This document shows, piece after piece, positions 52,015 to 62,790 of a DNA stretch of 64,000 bases. Position 1 is the stretch's first letter, and each line of letters starts with the position of its first letter. The notes under the pieces were generated by a model. The model made no database searches, had not been told where the DNA came from, and saw nothing but the letters and a program-made list of their open reading frames with translations. The position numbers and the translations under genes are program-made. Origin of the DNA: Marinobacterium jannaschii DSM 6295 (GTDB taxonomy: Bacteria; Pseudomonadota; Gammaproteobacteria; Pseudomonadales; Balneatricaceae); the NCBI RefSeq assembly GCF_000620085.1, contig NZ_JHVJ01000027.1:1-64000 (forward strand). Direction: 5' to 3'.

Positions 52015-53505
52015 GTGGAGTACCATGCTCCGTGGGCGCCATTAGTATTCAAAGTTGAATACGACGGAAACGACTACCAGAATGAACCGCAGGATAATAA
52101 TCAGTCAGCACGCTCGCCTTTGAACTTCGGTGTGCTTTATAAGGTCAATAATGCCTTTGATATCAGTTTGGGCTGGGAACGCGGCGAAGAGCTGATGCTG
52201 GGCTTTAGTCTGCACACCAATTTTATCTCAGATGCCGAGCAGCCTAAAGTTCTGGATCCCAAACCGGTTGCCTATCGCCCTGATGGTCAGTCTGCACAGA
52301 ATGTAGATTGGGCTCAAGCCACTCAGCTGTTAAAGTCTAATGCTGGATTAGACGTAAGCCGAATTGAGCAGCGCGGCAACGAGCTGGTGGTTTTTGCAGA
52401 TCAGCGGAAGTATCGCAATGTATTCAAGGCTTATGGTCGGGCCTCTCGTATTTTGGCCAATGTGATTGATCCTGAGATACGCTGGTTCAGCTTTGTTGAA
52501 ACGGAGCGGGGCATTCCGCTACAGCAGACTACGCTTGAACGAAAGTCGGCTGAACAGGCTTTTCGTTATGAAGCAGATAAAAGTGATCTCTTTGCAGCTA
52601 CAGACGTTATTCGACCTGAAAGCGTAACCGGAAAGCTTGAATATCAGAGTAGTGGGCAGCCCTTCCGTTACTGGCTGTCTCCTGGATTTACCCAAAGTAT
52701 TGGTGGACCTGATGGCTTTATCCTCTATGAAATATCGGCGAAAGCGTCCGCTGAATACAATTTCCAGCCAAATACCTGGCTTTCGGGAGGATTAGTTGCC
52801 GGTGTAATCAGTAACTTTGATAAGTTTGATTACACGGCGCCCAGTGACTTGCCAAGGGTGAGAACCAATATCAAGGAGTACCTGACCACATCTGATGTGC
52901 GTTTGGGTAATCTGCAGCTGACCCATGTGGAGCAGCTGGCGGATGACTGGTTTGTTCAGGGATATGCCGGTTATCTCGAAAGTATGTTTGGCGGTATCGG
53001 GGCGGAAATTCTGTATCGACCGTTCGGTGAAGAGTGGGCGATAGGCGCGGATATTAACTACGTCCAGCAGCGCGACTTTGATATGGCGTTTGGTTTTCGG
53101 GATTACGATGTCATCACCGGGCACGGCACTCTCTATTATCCGATGCCATGGCTGAAGTCGACTCTGGCTAAAGTGAGTGTTGGTCGATATCTGGCCAAAG
53201 ATATGGGTGTAACCTTTGACTTTAGCCGTTCATTTGAAAACGGTGTCAGGTTAGGGGGCTGGGCAACCTTTACCGATGTATCCAGTGAGGACTTCGGTGA
53301 GGGGAGCTTTGATAAAGGGGTCTATGTGGAGTTGCCACTGGATCTGTTCTTTGCTAAGAGCAGCAGCCAGAGTACTCGCTTGAACTGGAGCTTCCTGACT
53401 CGAGATGGCGGTGCGCGGCTGAATCGCCGCTATCAGTTGTATAACCTGGTAAGCCGCAGTAACCCCCGTCAGGTTCGTCAGAGCTTTGCCCGCGTTCTAG
53501 ATTAG
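52015..53505 (+). pseudogene. yjbH: YjbH/GfcD outer-membrane protein, 3' part (frameshifted)
   Basis: The remaining part of yjbH in the third frame, readable back to 51889 without a stop. The family continuation is GEFSLGNYFRGEQAAIFGGVEYHAPWAPLVFKVEYDGNDYQNEP, followed by beta-strand-rich segments with LNFGVLYKVNNAFDISLGWERGEELMLGFSLH and the usual C-terminal WSFLTRDGGARLNRRYQLYNLVSRS. The protein is probably an outer-membrane barrel for polysaccharide secretion. As written, it has no signal peptide, so the piece alone (GTG 52015) cannot be exported. A functional product needs the frame restored upstream. Confidence 0.85.
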
Positions 53506-53802
53506 CAGAATCTGATCAGTGGTTATCGTAAGCATACCTGAAAAGGTCTGTAGAGGTGGACTTATGCTGTGTTGATGGGGCGTATCACAGTCAATGAACA
53601 GTGTTCGGAAGACTGTTAAAGTAGTTAACAGATCACGAATTGATCGTAATGCTAATGTAGTCATATAGCTGTAATGTTGCTGATCAGTTACACTAGCGGC
53701 ACCTTTAGGATGCATTGAGTATCGCTATTGTTTAAGAAAGAATAAGCAGATTCTAATTTAGAAGCCATTGTCCTTTTCTATTCATCCGTATGATTGTTAA
53801 TT
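53506..53802 (+). other. 297-base gap between yjbH and the phosphatase gene
   Basis: No gene is seen. The gap holds the inverted repeat at 53613-53631 and an AT-rich second half (near 53730-53790) suited to a promoter. Its length contrasts with the overlapping upstream genes and suggests that the phosphatase-kinase part is transcribed separately. Confidence 0.5.
53613..53631. promoter_or_regulatory. Inverted repeat CTGTTAA-N5-TTAACAG
   Basis: CTGTTAAAGTAGTTAACAG is a perfect 7-5-7 inverted repeat. It lies in the 297-base gap between yjbH and the phosphatase gene, about 170 bases before the latter. Related CTGTT/TTAAC half-sites precede the yjbE-like gene. It may be an operator for a second promoter of the locus. 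Confidence 0.4.
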
Positions 53803-54240
53803 ATGTTTAATAAAATACTTGTGGTCTGCGTAGGTAATATCTGCCGGAGCCCGGTTGGCGAATACTTGCTTCAGGATAAACTGCCTTCCTCATTTGAAGT
53901 ACGGTCAGCAGGGCTAGGTGCACTTGTCGACAAGCCTATGGATCCGACTTCACTAGAGCTCTTGAATGAACTGGGTATCGATGGCAGTGCTCACAGGGCT
54001 CAGCAGATCGATGGCACATTGATTGCGTGGGCTGACCTTATTCTGGTGATGGAGAAAGGGCATCTGGAGGCGTTGGCAGTCAAGGCGCCGCAAGCGCGCG
54101 GGAAAATCCATCTGCTTATGAAGTGGGAAGACGATAAAGATATACCTGACCCTTATAAGCAATCAAGAGAAGCATTTCAACATGCGATTACTTTGATCGA
54201 ACTGGGCTCTAGCAGTTGGCTCAAAAAACTCGGTATTTAA
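53803..54240 (+). CDS. Low-molecular-weight protein-tyrosine phosphatase (Wzb/Etp type)
   Basis: A 145-residue cytoplasmic phosphatase. The P-loop is C9-VGNIC-R15-S, and the acid loop is DIPDPYKQSREAFQ with the catalytic Asp. The enzyme dephosphorylates the tail of the partner kinase encoded 24 bases downstream, which cycles polymer export. ATG 53803 is preferred over a TTG three codons upstream. Confidence 0.95.
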   Translation: MFNKILVVCVGNICRSPVGEYLLQDKLPSSFEVRSAGLGALVDKPMDPTSLELLNELGIDGSAHRAQQIDGTLIAWADLILVMEKGHLEALAVKAPQARGKIHLLMKWEDDKDIPDPYKQSREAFQHAITLIELGSSSWLKKLGI

Positions 54241-54264
54241 TATTTTTGAGATTGGTAGCTTTTA

Positions 54265-56478
54265 ATGACAGTGCAACCAAATATACAGCCTGTATCGAAT
54301 AAGTCTTCCACTAGTGATAGTGATGAGATTGATCTAGGACGCCTTCTGGGTATTCTCGCCGGTGGAAAGTGGACCATTGCCACGATAACTCTGCTCGCGG
54401 CCCTGATTGGTATAGCGGTGGCTGTGTTAAGCACGCCGGTTTACCGGGCCGATGCACTGATACAGGTGGAAGAGAAGTCCAGTGGCATTCCGGGACTGGG
54501 AGATATGGGAGATCTCTTTTCTCAGGAGTCCAGCTCGGGCACCGAAGTTGAGGTTATTAGGTCACGCTTTGTGCTTGGTCAGGCTGTTGAGCAGGGAAAG
54601 CTGGCAATTGTCGCGGAGCCAAAGCGCTTCCCTATTATTGGCGAATTTCTGGCACGACGTTACGGAAGAGCAGTGCCTGCCGAGCCACTATTCGGCTTGG
54701 GTCTACTGAAGGCTTTCGCCTGGGGGGGCGAACAGATTGAAATAGATCAACTTCATGTTGAGCCTGCGCTGCAGGGTAAGCAGATGACCCTGATCGCTGG
54801 TGATGCAGGGGCGTTCCAGCTTCAGGATAGCGAAGGTGTCTTGTTGCTTAAGGGGCAGGTTGGGGAAGTCGCGGAAAGTACTCCTGCTGGTGTGGCCGTT
54901 CTGCTTACAAAGCTCGAGGCCCGCACGGGTACTGAATTTTTGGTTAAGCGTAAAAGTAAACTCCAAGCTATCAACGGCCTGCGTGCCGGTTTGTCCGTCA
55001 GTGAAAAAGGCAAGGGGACGGGAATCCTGTCACTGGCATTGACGGGGGTTGATGTCCAGCAAATCCGTACTTCCCTGAATCATATATCTACCTTATATCA
55101 ATTACAGAATGTTAATCGTTTGTCTGCTGAAGCCAGCAATAGCTTAACATTTCTGCAGGAGCAACTGCCTAAGGTAAAACAAGACCTTGAGCAGGCAGAG
55201 CAACGACTGAATAGCTTCCGTAAAGATCAGTCGTCTGTTGATTTGACGCTGGAAACACAATCTTATTTGGAACAGTTAGTTCAGGTAGATGCGTCTTTAA
55301 ATGAACTTGATTTGAAAGAAGCTGAGTTAAGCCGCAAGTTTACCCGGCAGCACCCGGTTTACGTGACGCTATTGCAGCAAAAGCAGGAGCTAATCGCCCA
55401 GAAAGAACTATTATCTGGAAAAGTGCAACAGTTACCGGAGACACAACGCGAAATACTGGCTTTGACGCGTGATGTCGAAGCCGGTATCCAGGTTTATACC
55501 CAGCTGCTGAATAAGATGCAGGAACTAAATATTGTTAAGGCGGGCACCGTAGGCAATGTGCGTATTCTAGATGATGCTGCGGTTGTGTCGCAGCCCATCA
55601 AACCGAAAAAGTCTCTGATTGTGGTGCTGGCCATAGTGCTGGGCCTGATGCTGGCCGTTGCCATAGTTTTGGTGAAGGGAATGCTTCGGAGTGGTGTGGA
55701 GAGCTCTGAAGTTATCGAAGCGGAAACAGGACTGGCGGTATATGCCACTGTGCCAAACAGTGCTGACCAGCAGAAGCTGAATGATCAGCTGGAGAAACTA
55801 AAACGCAGCCAGGGGCTTCTGGCTGTGGAAAACCCTGCTGATCTGGCGATTGAGTCTCTTCGGGGCCTTCGTACCAGTCTACACTTCGCCATGATGGAAG
55901 CTAAAAATAATGTGGTGTCCATTTCCGGGCCTAGCCCTGGGGTAGGTAAAAGTTTTATTAGCGCCAACCTGGCAGCGGTTATGGCCGGTGCAGGCCAGAA
56001 AGTTTTGGTAATCGATGGTGATATGCGTAAAGGGCATATGCAGCAGGCCTTTGGTGCAGAGCGTCACAATGGCCTTTCAGAAATTCTTTGTGGTGATCTG
56101 ATGTGGCAGCAAGTGGTGATCAGCACAGAGCAGCCAGGGCTGGACTTTATTTCCACGGGTTCGATCCCCCCTAACCCGTCAGAGCTTTTAATGCATCCGC
56201 GCTTCGAGGCGCTGATTGAAGAAGTGTCAAGAGCTTACGATCTGGTGCTAATCGATACACCACCGATTATGGCGGTCACTGATGCTGCGATTGTCGGCAA
56301 GTTATCCGCTGCAACCTTGATGGTGGTGCGTTTTGGGCTGAACCCGGTGAAAGAGATTGCGGCGGCGCAGCGCCGCTTCGAACAAAATGGCATACGTATC
56401 AATGGCTGCATCCTTAACGGTATTGAGCGTAAGACCGGTGGCTATGGTTATGGCTACTACAACTACGAATATAAGTAA
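54265..56478 (+). CDS. Polysaccharide co-polymerase and tyrosine kinase (Wzc/Etk type)
   Basis: A 737-residue inner-membrane protein. The N-terminal Wzz domain starts at about 23, with TM1 about 38-56 and a long periplasmic coiled region (about 280-430). TM2 is about 450-470, and a cytoplasmic BY-kinase follows. It has Walker A GPSPGVGKS at 555-563, Walker A' LVIDGDMR at 581-588 and Walker B VLIDTPP. The C-terminal tail GGYGYGYYNYEYK has six tyrosines, the phosphorylation cluster. It controls chain length and export with the Wza-like channel. Confidence 0.95.
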   Translation: MTVQPNIQPVSNKSSTSDSDEIDLGRLLGILAGGKWTIATITLLAALIGIAVAVLSTPVYRADALIQVEEKSSGIPGLGDMGDLFSQESSSGTEVEVIRSRFVLGQAVEQGKLAIVAEPKRFPIIGEFLARRYGRAVPAEPLFGLGLLKAFAWGGEQIEIDQLHVEPALQGKQMTLIAGDAGAFQLQDSEGVLLLKGQVGEVAESTPAGVAVLLTKLEARTGTEFLVKRKSKLQAINGLRAGLSVSEKGKGTGILSLALTGVDVQQIRTSLNHISTLYQLQNVNRLSAEASNSLTFLQEQLPKVKQDLEQAEQRLNSFRKDQSSVDLTLETQSYLEQLVQVDASLNELDLKEAELSRKFTRQHPVYVTLLQQKQELIAQKELLSGKVQQLPETQREILALTRDVEAGIQVYTQLLNKMQELNIVKAGTVGNVRILDDAAVVSQPIKPKKSLIVVLAIVLGLMLAVAIVLVKGMLRSGVESSEVIEAETGLAVYATVPNSADQQKLNDQLEKLKRSQGLLAVENPADLAIESLRGLRTSLHFAMMEAKNNVVSISGPSPGVGKSFISANLAAVMAGAGQKVLVIDGDMRKGHMQQAFGAERHNGLSEILCGDLMWQQVVISTEQPGLDFISTGSIPPNPSELLMHPRFEALIEEVSRAYDLVLIDTPPIMAVTDAAIVGKLSAATLMVVRFGLNPVKEIAAAQRRFEQNGIRINGCILNGIERKTGGYGYGYYNYEYK

Positions 56479-56551
56479 TAGAGATGTGTTGCCGCAAACT
56501 TCAGCAAGCGGAAGCTTGATGGCGTCAATTGTTTACAGGAAATTGTGAGAA

Positions 56552-57832
56552 ATGCTGACAGATATCTGCAACGCAAATATTGCGATAATTGGCCTTGGTT
56601 ATGTTGGGCTGCCCCTTGCTGTTGAATTTGGTAAGAAGTATCCAACCGTAGGGTTCGATATCAATACGGTCCGGCTTGAGCAGTTACGTCAGGGGCATGA
56701 TGAAACTCTGGAAGTCTCTGGTGAGGAACTCGCAGAAGCCTCGAAGCTGAGTTACAGCAATCAACTGGATGCGATTTCAGGCTGTAATGTCTACATTGTT
56801 ACAGTGCCGACGCCGATTAATGAGCATCGTCAGCCTGATCTGACTCCGCTGGTAAAGGCGTCTGAGACTATTGGTAAAGTCCTGAGCAGGGGCGATGTTG
56901 TTATCTACGAATCTACAGTCTATCCAGGCGCAACAGAGGAAGACTGTGTGCCAGTGTTGGAGGCTGTCTCTGGCCTGAGGTTTAATGAAGATTTCTATTG
57001 CGGCTATAGCCCGGAGCGTATCAACCCGGGTGATAAAGAACACCGTGTTACGACAATATTGAAAGTAACTTCCGGTTCAACCCCGCAGATCGCTGAATAT
57101 GTCGATAGCCTATATGGCTCAATAATCACTGCAGGTACCCATAAAGCCAGTTCAATTAAGGTAGCTGAGGCCGCAAAGGTTATTGAAAATACCCAGCGTG
57201 ATGTCAACATCGGCCTGATCAATGAGCTGGCGATGATTTTTAATAAGCTGGGTATTGATACCGAAGAAGTGCTTAAAGCTGCGGGCACGAAATGGAATTT
57301 TTTGCCATTTCGTCCGGGACTGGTGGGCGGACACTGTATAGGTGTCGATCCATATTATCTTACTCACAAAGCCCAGGCTGCAGGTTACCATCCGGAGATG
57401 ATCCTTGCAGGGCGGAGACTGAATGACAATATGGGGGCTTATGTTGTCAGTCAACTGGTTAAAGCCATGCTCAAAAAGCGTATTCATGTTGATGGTGCGC
57501 GTGTACTGGTTATGGGGCTGACCTTTAAGGAAAACTGTCCGGATCTTCGTAATACTAAAGTCGTGGATATCATTGGCGAATTAAAAGATTATGGCATGAC
57601 GGTCGATTGCTATGACCCTTGGATTGATAAACAGGAAGCGGAACATGAATATTCATTAATCCCTGTAGCAGAGCCGGAACCGGGTGCTTATGATGCAATC
57701 ATTATGGCTGTCGCTCATAAGCAGTTTGCCGAGATGGATTGTGAACAGTTACGTGCATTGGGTAAGGCAGAACATGTGCTTTACGATCTGAAATATATTT
57801 TGCCTGCTGAATCTACTGATCTGCGACTGTAA
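56552..57832 (+). CDS. tviB: UDP-HexNAc 6-dehydrogenase (TviB/WbpO-like)
   Basis: A 426-residue UDP-sugar dehydrogenase of the UDP-GlcNAc/GalNAc type. The Rossmann motif [12 protein letters not shown] is at 12-23, [19 protein letters not shown] and [11 protein letters not shown] follow, and the catalytic C262 lies in [15 protein letters not shown]. The C-terminal region has [16 protein letters not shown]. TviB of the Vi antigen and WbpO of Pseudomonas have this form and oxidise UDP-HexNAc to the uronic acid. The upstream gap to the kinase is 73 bases; the next gene follows after nine bases. Confidence 0.9.
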   Translation: MLTDICNANIAIIGLGYVGLPLAVEFGKKYPTVGFDINTVRLEQLRQGHDETLEVSGEELAEASKLSYSNQLDAISGCNVYIVTVPTPINEHRQPDLTPLVKASETIGKVLSRGDVVIYESTVYPGATEEDCVPVLEAVSGLRFNEDFYCGYSPERINPGDKEHRVTTILKVTSGSTPQIAEYVDSLYGSIITAGTHKASSIKVAEAAKVIENTQRDVNIGLINELAMIFNKLGIDTEEVLKAAGTKWNFLPFRPGLVGGHCIGVDPYYLTHKAQAAGYHPEMILAGRRLNDNMGAYVVSQLVKAMLKKRIHVDGARVLVMGLTFKENCPDLRNTKVVDIIGELKDYGMTVDCYDPWIDKQEAEHEYSLIPVAEPEPGAYDAIIMAVAHKQFAEMDCEQLRALGKAEHVLYDLKYILPAESTDLRL

Positions 57833-57841
57833 GGAATGAAT

Positions 57842-58882
57842 ATGTCTCGTTACCAGGAAATTTGTGATTCACTGAAAGCCAGTCCACGCACCTGGCTGGT
57901 AACCGGTGTGGCCGGCTTTATCGGATCAAACCTGCTGGAAGCTCTGTTAAAATTAGGGCAAACGGTCGTTGGGCTTGATAACTTCGCAACGGGTCATCGG
58001 CATAATCTTGATGAAGTGAAAGGGCTGGTCAGCCCGGAGCAGTGGCTGAGTTTTACCTTTATTGAGGGTGATATCCGCAATCTTAGTGACTGTCAAAGAG
58101 CTTGCCAGGGGGTGGACTATGTTTTACATCAGGCTGCACTTGGGTCTGTACCCCGCTCGATTAATGATCCGATCACGACTAATGACACCAATATCAGCGG
58201 GTTCCTGAATATGCTGGCAGCGGCCCGTGATGCCGAAGTAACCAGTTTTACCTATGCGGCCTCTAGCTCTACTTATGGTGATCACCCTGCTCTACCGAAA
58301 GTCGAGGAAAATATTGGGAACCCTCTTTCACCTTACGCAGTTACCAAATATGTGAATGAGCTATACGCAAATGTGTTTGCGCGTAGCTATGGCTTTAATA
58401 CTATAGGCCTGCGTTACTTTAATGTATTTGGTCAGCGTCAGGACCCTAATGGGGCCTATGCAGCAGTGATACCGAAATGGACTGCTGCGATGATCGAAGG
58501 TGAAGATGTCTTCATAAATGGTGATGGTGAGACCAGCCGCGATTTTTGTTTTATAGAAAATACCATTCAGATGAATATCCTGGCGGCTACTGCATCTGAG
58601 GAGGCTAAAAATAATGTCTACAACGTTGCTGTAGGTGATAGGACTACGCTTAACACACTATTTGATGCTTTAAAAACTGCGCTTGCCAAAAATGACGTTA
58701 CGTTTGATAAAGGCCCGGTATATAGAGACTTCAGGACTGGTGATGTACGCCACTCTCAGGCTGAAATCAGCAAGGCTCAAAAAAAGCTAGGCTATGTCCC
58801 CAGTCATCGTATTTACGAAGGTATTGACGAAGCTATGTATTGGTATGTTCAATCGTTGACTGGCAAAAGAGTATCCCGATGA
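57842..58882 (+). CDS. tviC: UDP-HexNAc 4-epimerase (TviC/WbpP-like)
   Basis: A 346-residue extended SDR epimerase. The NAD motif [10 protein letters not shown] is at 21-30; [16 protein letters not shown] is the substrate loop and SSSTYGD with YAVTKYVNE gives the S-Y-K triad. [23 protein letters not shown]-type sequence matches TviC/WbpP, which epimerises UDP-GlcNAc or its uronate. The pair tviB-tviC supplies an aminouronic acid such as GalNAcA. ATG 57842 has AAGGA at correct spacing; ATG 57836 lies too close to that site. Confidence 0.9.
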   Translation: MSRYQEICDSLKASPRTWLVTGVAGFIGSNLLEALLKLGQTVVGLDNFATGHRHNLDEVKGLVSPEQWLSFTFIEGDIRNLSDCQRACQGVDYVLHQAALGSVPRSINDPITTNDTNISGFLNMLAAARDAEVTSFTYAASSSTYGDHPALPKVEENIGNPLSPYAVTKYVNELYANVFARSYGFNTIGLRYFNVFGQRQDPNGAYAAVIPKWTAAMIEGEDVFINGDGETSRDFCFIENTIQMNILAATASEEAKNNVYNVAVGDRTTLNTLFDALKTALAKNDVTFDKGPVYRDFRTGDVRHSQAEISKAQKKLGYVPSHRIYEGIDEAMYWYVQSLTGKRVSR

Positions 58883-59952
58883 AAATTCTTGTTACCGGCG
58901 GTGCCGGCTTTATAGGCTCTGCTGTTATCCGCCATATCATTCAGCACACAGTCGACAGCGTGGTGAACCTGGATAAACTCACCTATGCGGGTAATCTGGA
59001 AAGCCTTGTTGAGGTCAGTGACAACGGTCGTTATGATTTTGAGCAGGTCGATATCTGCAACCGTGCCGAGCTAGAAAGAGTATTTACAACTCATCAGCCG
59101 GATGCGGTGATGCACCTTGCTGCAGAGAGCCATGTAGACCGGTCTATAGACGGCCCTGCTGATTTTATTGAAACCAATATTGTCGGTACTTATACACTGC
59201 TGGAAGTGGCTCGCCATTATTGGCAGGGGCTGGATGATAAGTGCAGAGAGTCATTTCGTTTTCACCATATAAGCACCGATGAAGTATACGGCGACCTACC
59301 GCATCCGGATGAAAGCGCAGATGCAATACAGCAGCTCTTTACTGAATCGACCGCCTATGCCCCCAGTTCGCCATACTCTGCCAGCAAAGCAAGCTCGGAT
59401 CACCTAGTAAGGGCTTGGGCGCGCACTTACGGTTTGCCGATTCTGCTAACCAACTGCTCTAATAACTATGGCCCTTACCATTTTCCGGAGAAGCTGGTCC
59501 CGCTGATGATTCTTAATGCCTTGGAAGGTAAGCCGTTGCCTGTATACGGTAACGGTGACCAGATTCGCGACTGGCTCTATGTGGCAGATCATGCCCGTGC
59601 GTTATACAAAGTGATAACAAAGGGTGTGGTGGGTGAAACTTACAATATCGGTGGTCATAACGAGAAGCAAAATATTGATGTGGTTCATACAATCTGTGAC
59701 TTGCTGGATGAGCTGAAGCCTGGAAGTAGCTCTTATCATGAACAAATTAGCTATGTGGCAGATCGCCCGGGGCATGACCGCCGTTATGCGATCAATGCAG
59801 AAAAAATGAACCGTGAACTAGGCTGGGTCCCTGAAGAGACATTCGAGTCCGGTATCCGCAAAACTGTGCAGTGGTACCTAAATAATCTCGAATGGTGTCG
59901 TCGTGTACAGGACGGCAGCTATCAGCGCGAACGGCTAGGAGTGACATCATGA
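58879..59952 (+). CDS. rfbB: dTDP-glucose 4,6-dehydratase RmlB
   Basis: A 357-residue SDR enzyme that converts dTDP-glucose to dTDP-4-keto-6-deoxyglucose, the branch point to rhamnose and amino sugars. [48 protein letters not shown] and [15 protein letters not shown] are the standard motifs. ATG 58879 overlaps the tviC-like stop (ATGA). It precedes rmlA. No rmlC or rmlD follows, so the product goes to the amino-sugar branch rather than rhamnose. Confidence 0.95.
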   Translation: MKILVTGGAGFIGSAVIRHIIQHTVDSVVNLDKLTYAGNLESLVEVSDNGRYDFEQVDICNRAELERVFTTHQPDAVMHLAAESHVDRSIDGPADFIETNIVGTYTLLEVARHYWQGLDDKCRESFRFHHISTDEVYGDLPHPDESADAIQQLFTESTAYAPSSPYSASKASSDHLVRAWARTYGLPILLTNCSNNYGPYHFPEKLVPLMILNALEGKPLPVYGNGDQIRDWLYVADHARALYKVITKGVVGETYNIGGHNEKQNIDVVHTICDLLDELKPGSSSYHEQISYVADRPGHDRRYAINAEKMNRELGWVPEETFESGIRKTVQWYLNNLEWCRRVQDGSYQRERLGVTS

Positions 59953-60815
59953 AAGGTATTATATTAGCTGGTGGTAGCGGTACGCGTCTTTACCCTATTA
60001 CGATGGGCGTATCAAAGCAACTACTGCCTATTTACGACAAGCCGATGATCTATTATCCCTTATCTGTTCTGATGCTGGCGGGTATTCGCGAGGTGTTGAT
60101 CATCACGACCCCGGAGGATCGTGACAGTTTCACGCGTTTGTTGGGGGATGGGCGTCAATTCGGCATTGAGCTTAACTACGCGGTGCAGCCTAGCCCTGAC
60201 GGTCTAGCTCAAGCATTCATTATTGGTGAAGACTTTATTGGTGACAGCAGTGTTTGTCTGGTGTTGGGAGACAACATTTTTTATGGTCAGGGCTTTACCC
60301 CTAAACTAAGAGAAGCAGCCAGCCACGGAAGTGGCGCTACAGTGTTCGGATATCAAGTAAAAGACCCTGAGCGTTTTGGTGTTGTTGAATTTGACGAGGG
60401 TAGGCGCGCAATATCTATTGAAGAAAAGCCGGCCAGACCTAAATCCAACTATGCAGTGACTGGGCTCTACTTCTACGATAATAATGTAATTGATATTGCC
60501 AAGACTATTAAGCCTTCTGAGCGTGGCGAGCTGGAAATTACCAGCATCAATCAGGCCTATTTGGAACGTGGTAATTTGAATGTTGAGGTGTTGGGGCGAG
60601 GTTTTGCTTGGCTGGACACCGGTACCTATGAGAGTTTACTGGAAGCGGCCCATTTTGTGGAAACCATCGAGAAACGCCAGGGATATAAGATTGCCTGTTT
60701 GGAAGAGATATCCTTCAATAACGGTTGGGTGACGGCAGAGGCGCTGTATGCTGCTGGGAGTAAGTTAAGTAAAAACAGCTATGGGCAGTATCTGCTTGGT
60801 CTGGCAGGGGGATAA
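59949..60815 (+). CDS. rfbA: Glucose-1-phosphate thymidylyltransferase RmlA
   Basis: A 288-residue nucleotidyltransferase that makes dTDP-glucose from dTTP and glucose-1-phosphate. The N-terminal signature is [32 protein letters not shown], followed by [12 protein letters not shown] and [12 protein letters not shown] 59949 overlaps the rmlB stop (ATGA). Together rmlB and rmlA supply the keto-sugar used by the next three genes. Confidence 0.95.
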   Translation: MKGIILAGGSGTRLYPITMGVSKQLLPIYDKPMIYYPLSVLMLAGIREVLIITTPEDRDSFTRLLGDGRQFGIELNYAVQPSPDGLAQAFIIGEDFIGDSSVCLVLGDNIFYGQGFTPKLREAASHGSGATVFGYQVKDPERFGVVEFDEGRRAISIEEKPARPKSNYAVTGLYFYDNNVIDIAKTIKPSERGELEITSINQAYLERGNLNVEVLGRGFAWLDTGTYESLLEAAHFVETIEKRQGYKIACLEEISFNNGWVTAEALYAAGSKLSKNSYGQYLLGLAGG

Positions 60816-60817
60816 GA

Positions 60818-61219
60818 GTGAGTTTAGTGAAGTTTATAGAGTTTCCCGCTTTAGGGGATAGTCGAGGCTCTCTGGTCGTAATTGAGGGCAATGAAACTGT
60901 GTCCTTTGATATCAAGCGCGTATATTACATTTACGGCACTCATGCTGGAGTTTCTCGTGGTTTCCATGCACATAAAGAATTGAAGCAAGTTGCAGTGTGT
61001 ATAGCTGGTAAGTGCAATATGCTACTAGATAATGGTGCGGAAAAATCTAAAGTACTTCTAGACTCGCCGACGAAAGGAGTCTTGATCGATGATATGATTT
61101 GGCATGAAATGCATGACTTTAGTGATGATTGTGTGTTGCTGGTACTCGCAAGTGAGCATTATGACGAATCTGACTATATTCGGGAATACGACCAGTTTAG
61201 AGAGGCTGTTAAGTTGTGA
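60818..61219 (+). CDS. dTDP-4-keto-6-deoxyglucose 3,4-ketoisomerase (FdtA/QdtA-like)
   Basis: A 133-residue WxcM/FdtA-like cupin. [52 protein letters not shown] contains the HAHK active-site loop of this family. It moves the keto group from C4 to C3, the step before 3-amination. Whether it makes the galacto (Fdt) or gluco (Qdt) product cannot be decided here. The gene starts at GTG 60818 and overlaps the acyltransferase gene. Confidence 0.88.
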   Translation: MSLVKFIEFPALGDSRGSLVVIEGNETVSFDIKRVYYIYGTHAGVSRGFHAHKELKQVAVCIAGKCNMLLDNGAEKSKVLLDSPTKGVLIDDMIWHEMHDFSDDCVLLVLASEHYDESDYIREYDQFREAVKL

Positions 61220-61677
61220 GATTTTTACATCCGCTGGCTGATGTTTCAGAGTGTAAAATAGGGAAGGATTCCCGTGTTTGGCAATATGTGGTTATATTGG
61301 AAGGTGCTGAAATAGGAAGTAACTGTAATATATGTGCACACAGTTTGATTGAAAGTGATGTGATTATTGGTAGTAATGTTACGATTAAATCCGGTGTTTT
61401 TATCTGGAATGGGACGCGCATTGAAGATAATGTTTTTCTTGGGCCTAACGCTACGCTTACTAATGATCCTTATCCGCGTTCAAAAGATTATCCGGAACAT
61501 TATTTAGGTATAACAATAAGGAAAAATGCAAGCGTAGGAGCAAATGCTACTATTCTACCAGGTGTGACGATAGGAGAAGGAGCAATGGTAGGGGCTGGGG
61601 CAGTCGTAACAAAAGATGTACCTGCTAATGCTGTTGTTATTGGTAATCCTGCTAAAGTGATCAGGTATAGAAAATGA
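61216..61677 (+). CDS. Sugar N-acetyltransferase, left-handed beta-helix (FdtC/QdtC-like)
   Basis: A 153-residue acyltransferase with hexapeptide repeats ([46 protein letters not shown]). The C-terminal part [45 protein letters not shown] is the LbetaH closing pattern. The predicted substrate is the 3-amino sugar made by the aminotransferase encoded next. It starts at GTG 61216, overlapping the upstream stop. The local sequence is AT-rich. Confidence 0.88.
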   Translation: MRFLHPLADVSECKIGKDSRVWQYVVILEGAEIGSNCNICAHSLIESDVIIGSNVTIKSGVFIWNGTRIEDNVFLGPNATLTNDPYPRSKDYPEHYLGITIRKNASVGANATILPGVTIGEGAMVGAGAVVTKDVPANAVVIGNPAKVIRYRK

Positions 61678-62783
61678 CTATTCCATTTCTGGATTTGAAA
61701 TCCATCAATGCACAGTACCGTGAAGAGCTTGTTAATGCGTCAGCTCGCGTGATTGATTCCGGTTGGTATATTCAGGGTGAAGAAGTCAAAGCTTTTGAGC
61801 AGGGATTCGCCCAATATTGTGGCAGCGAATACTGTATTGGTGTGGCCAACGGCTTAGATGCGCTCACCCTTACCTTACGTGCTTGGAAAGAACTGGATAA
61901 GTTGAAGGAGGGGGATGAGGTTATTGTACCCGCCAATACCTATATTGCCAGTATTCTTGCCATTACCGAAAACCGTCTAGTGCCTATTTTGGTTGAGCCG
62001 GATGAGGTTACCTTTAATCTTTGTCCACAAAAAGCCGAGGCGGCAATTACCCCCAAAACGCGTGCGATATTACCAGTTCATCTGTTCGGCCGTATGGCTG
62101 ACATGCCTGCTATAATGGATGTTGCTGAACGCCATAACTTGTTGGTATTAGAAGACTCAGCTCAAGCTCACGGTGCTAGTATCAATGGCAAAAAAGCTGG
62201 GAACTGGGGCCATGCTAGTGGTTTTAGTTTCTACCCAGGCAAAAATCTCGGTGCCTTGGGTGATGGAGGTGCTGTTACGACAAGTTGCGAGGAATTAGCG
62301 GACGTTATTCGCACATTAGGTAATTATGGTAGTAAAGAAAAGTATCATAATCTTTACCAAGGTGTTAATAGTCGGCTGAGCGAACTACAAGCGGCCTTTC
62401 TGAATGTGAAGCTCCGTTATATAGATGATGAGGTAAGGGCTCGAAGAAGTGTAGCTAAGCAGTATTTGAATAATATTAGTAACGATCATATAGCGTTACC
62501 TAATTGGGATGAAAGTAGTAATCATGTTTTTCATCTCTTTGTAGTAAGATCAGAAACTAGAGATGAGCTTCAGAAATTTTTGGGTATAGGGGGCATTCAA
62601 ACATTAATTCATTACCCAATCCCTCCGCATAGGCAATATGCATATCAAGGCTACTTCTCAAATCAAGAGCTTCCCGTAACAGATCATTTGCATGAATCCG
62701 TACTGTCTTTACCAATGTCTCCCGTTCTATCAAAATATGACGTGGATAAAGTGGTAGCTCGTTGTAACGAATTTTATATCTAG
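61674..62783 (+). CDS. Sugar 3-aminotransferase, DegT/DnrJ/EryC1 family (FdtB/QdtB-like)
   Basis: A 369-residue PLP enzyme. [39 protein letters not shown] is the family start, [26 protein letters not shown] follows, and the PLP lysine lies in [17 protein letters not shown]. With the FdtA- and FdtC-like genes it should complete dTDP-3-acetamido-3,6-dideoxyhexose (Fuc3NAc or Qui3NAc). It overlaps the acyltransferase gene (ATGA). Confidence 0.92.
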   Translation: MTIPFLDLKSINAQYREELVNASARVIDSGWYIQGEEVKAFEQGFAQYCGSEYCIGVANGLDALTLTLRAWKELDKLKEGDEVIVPANTYIASILAITENRLVPILVEPDEVTFNLCPQKAEAAITPKTRAILPVHLFGRMADMPAIMDVAERHNLLVLEDSAQAHGASINGKKAGNWGHASGFSFYPGKNLGALGDGGAVTTSCEELADVIRTLGNYGSKEKYHNLYQGVNSRLSELQAAFLNVKLRYIDDEVRARRSVAKQYLNNISNDHIALPNWDESSNHVFHLFVVRSETRDELQKFLGIGGIQTLIHYPIPPHRQYAYQGYFSNQELPVTDHLHESVLSLPMSPVLSKYDVDKVVARCNEFYI

Positions 62784-62790
62784 GATTTTT

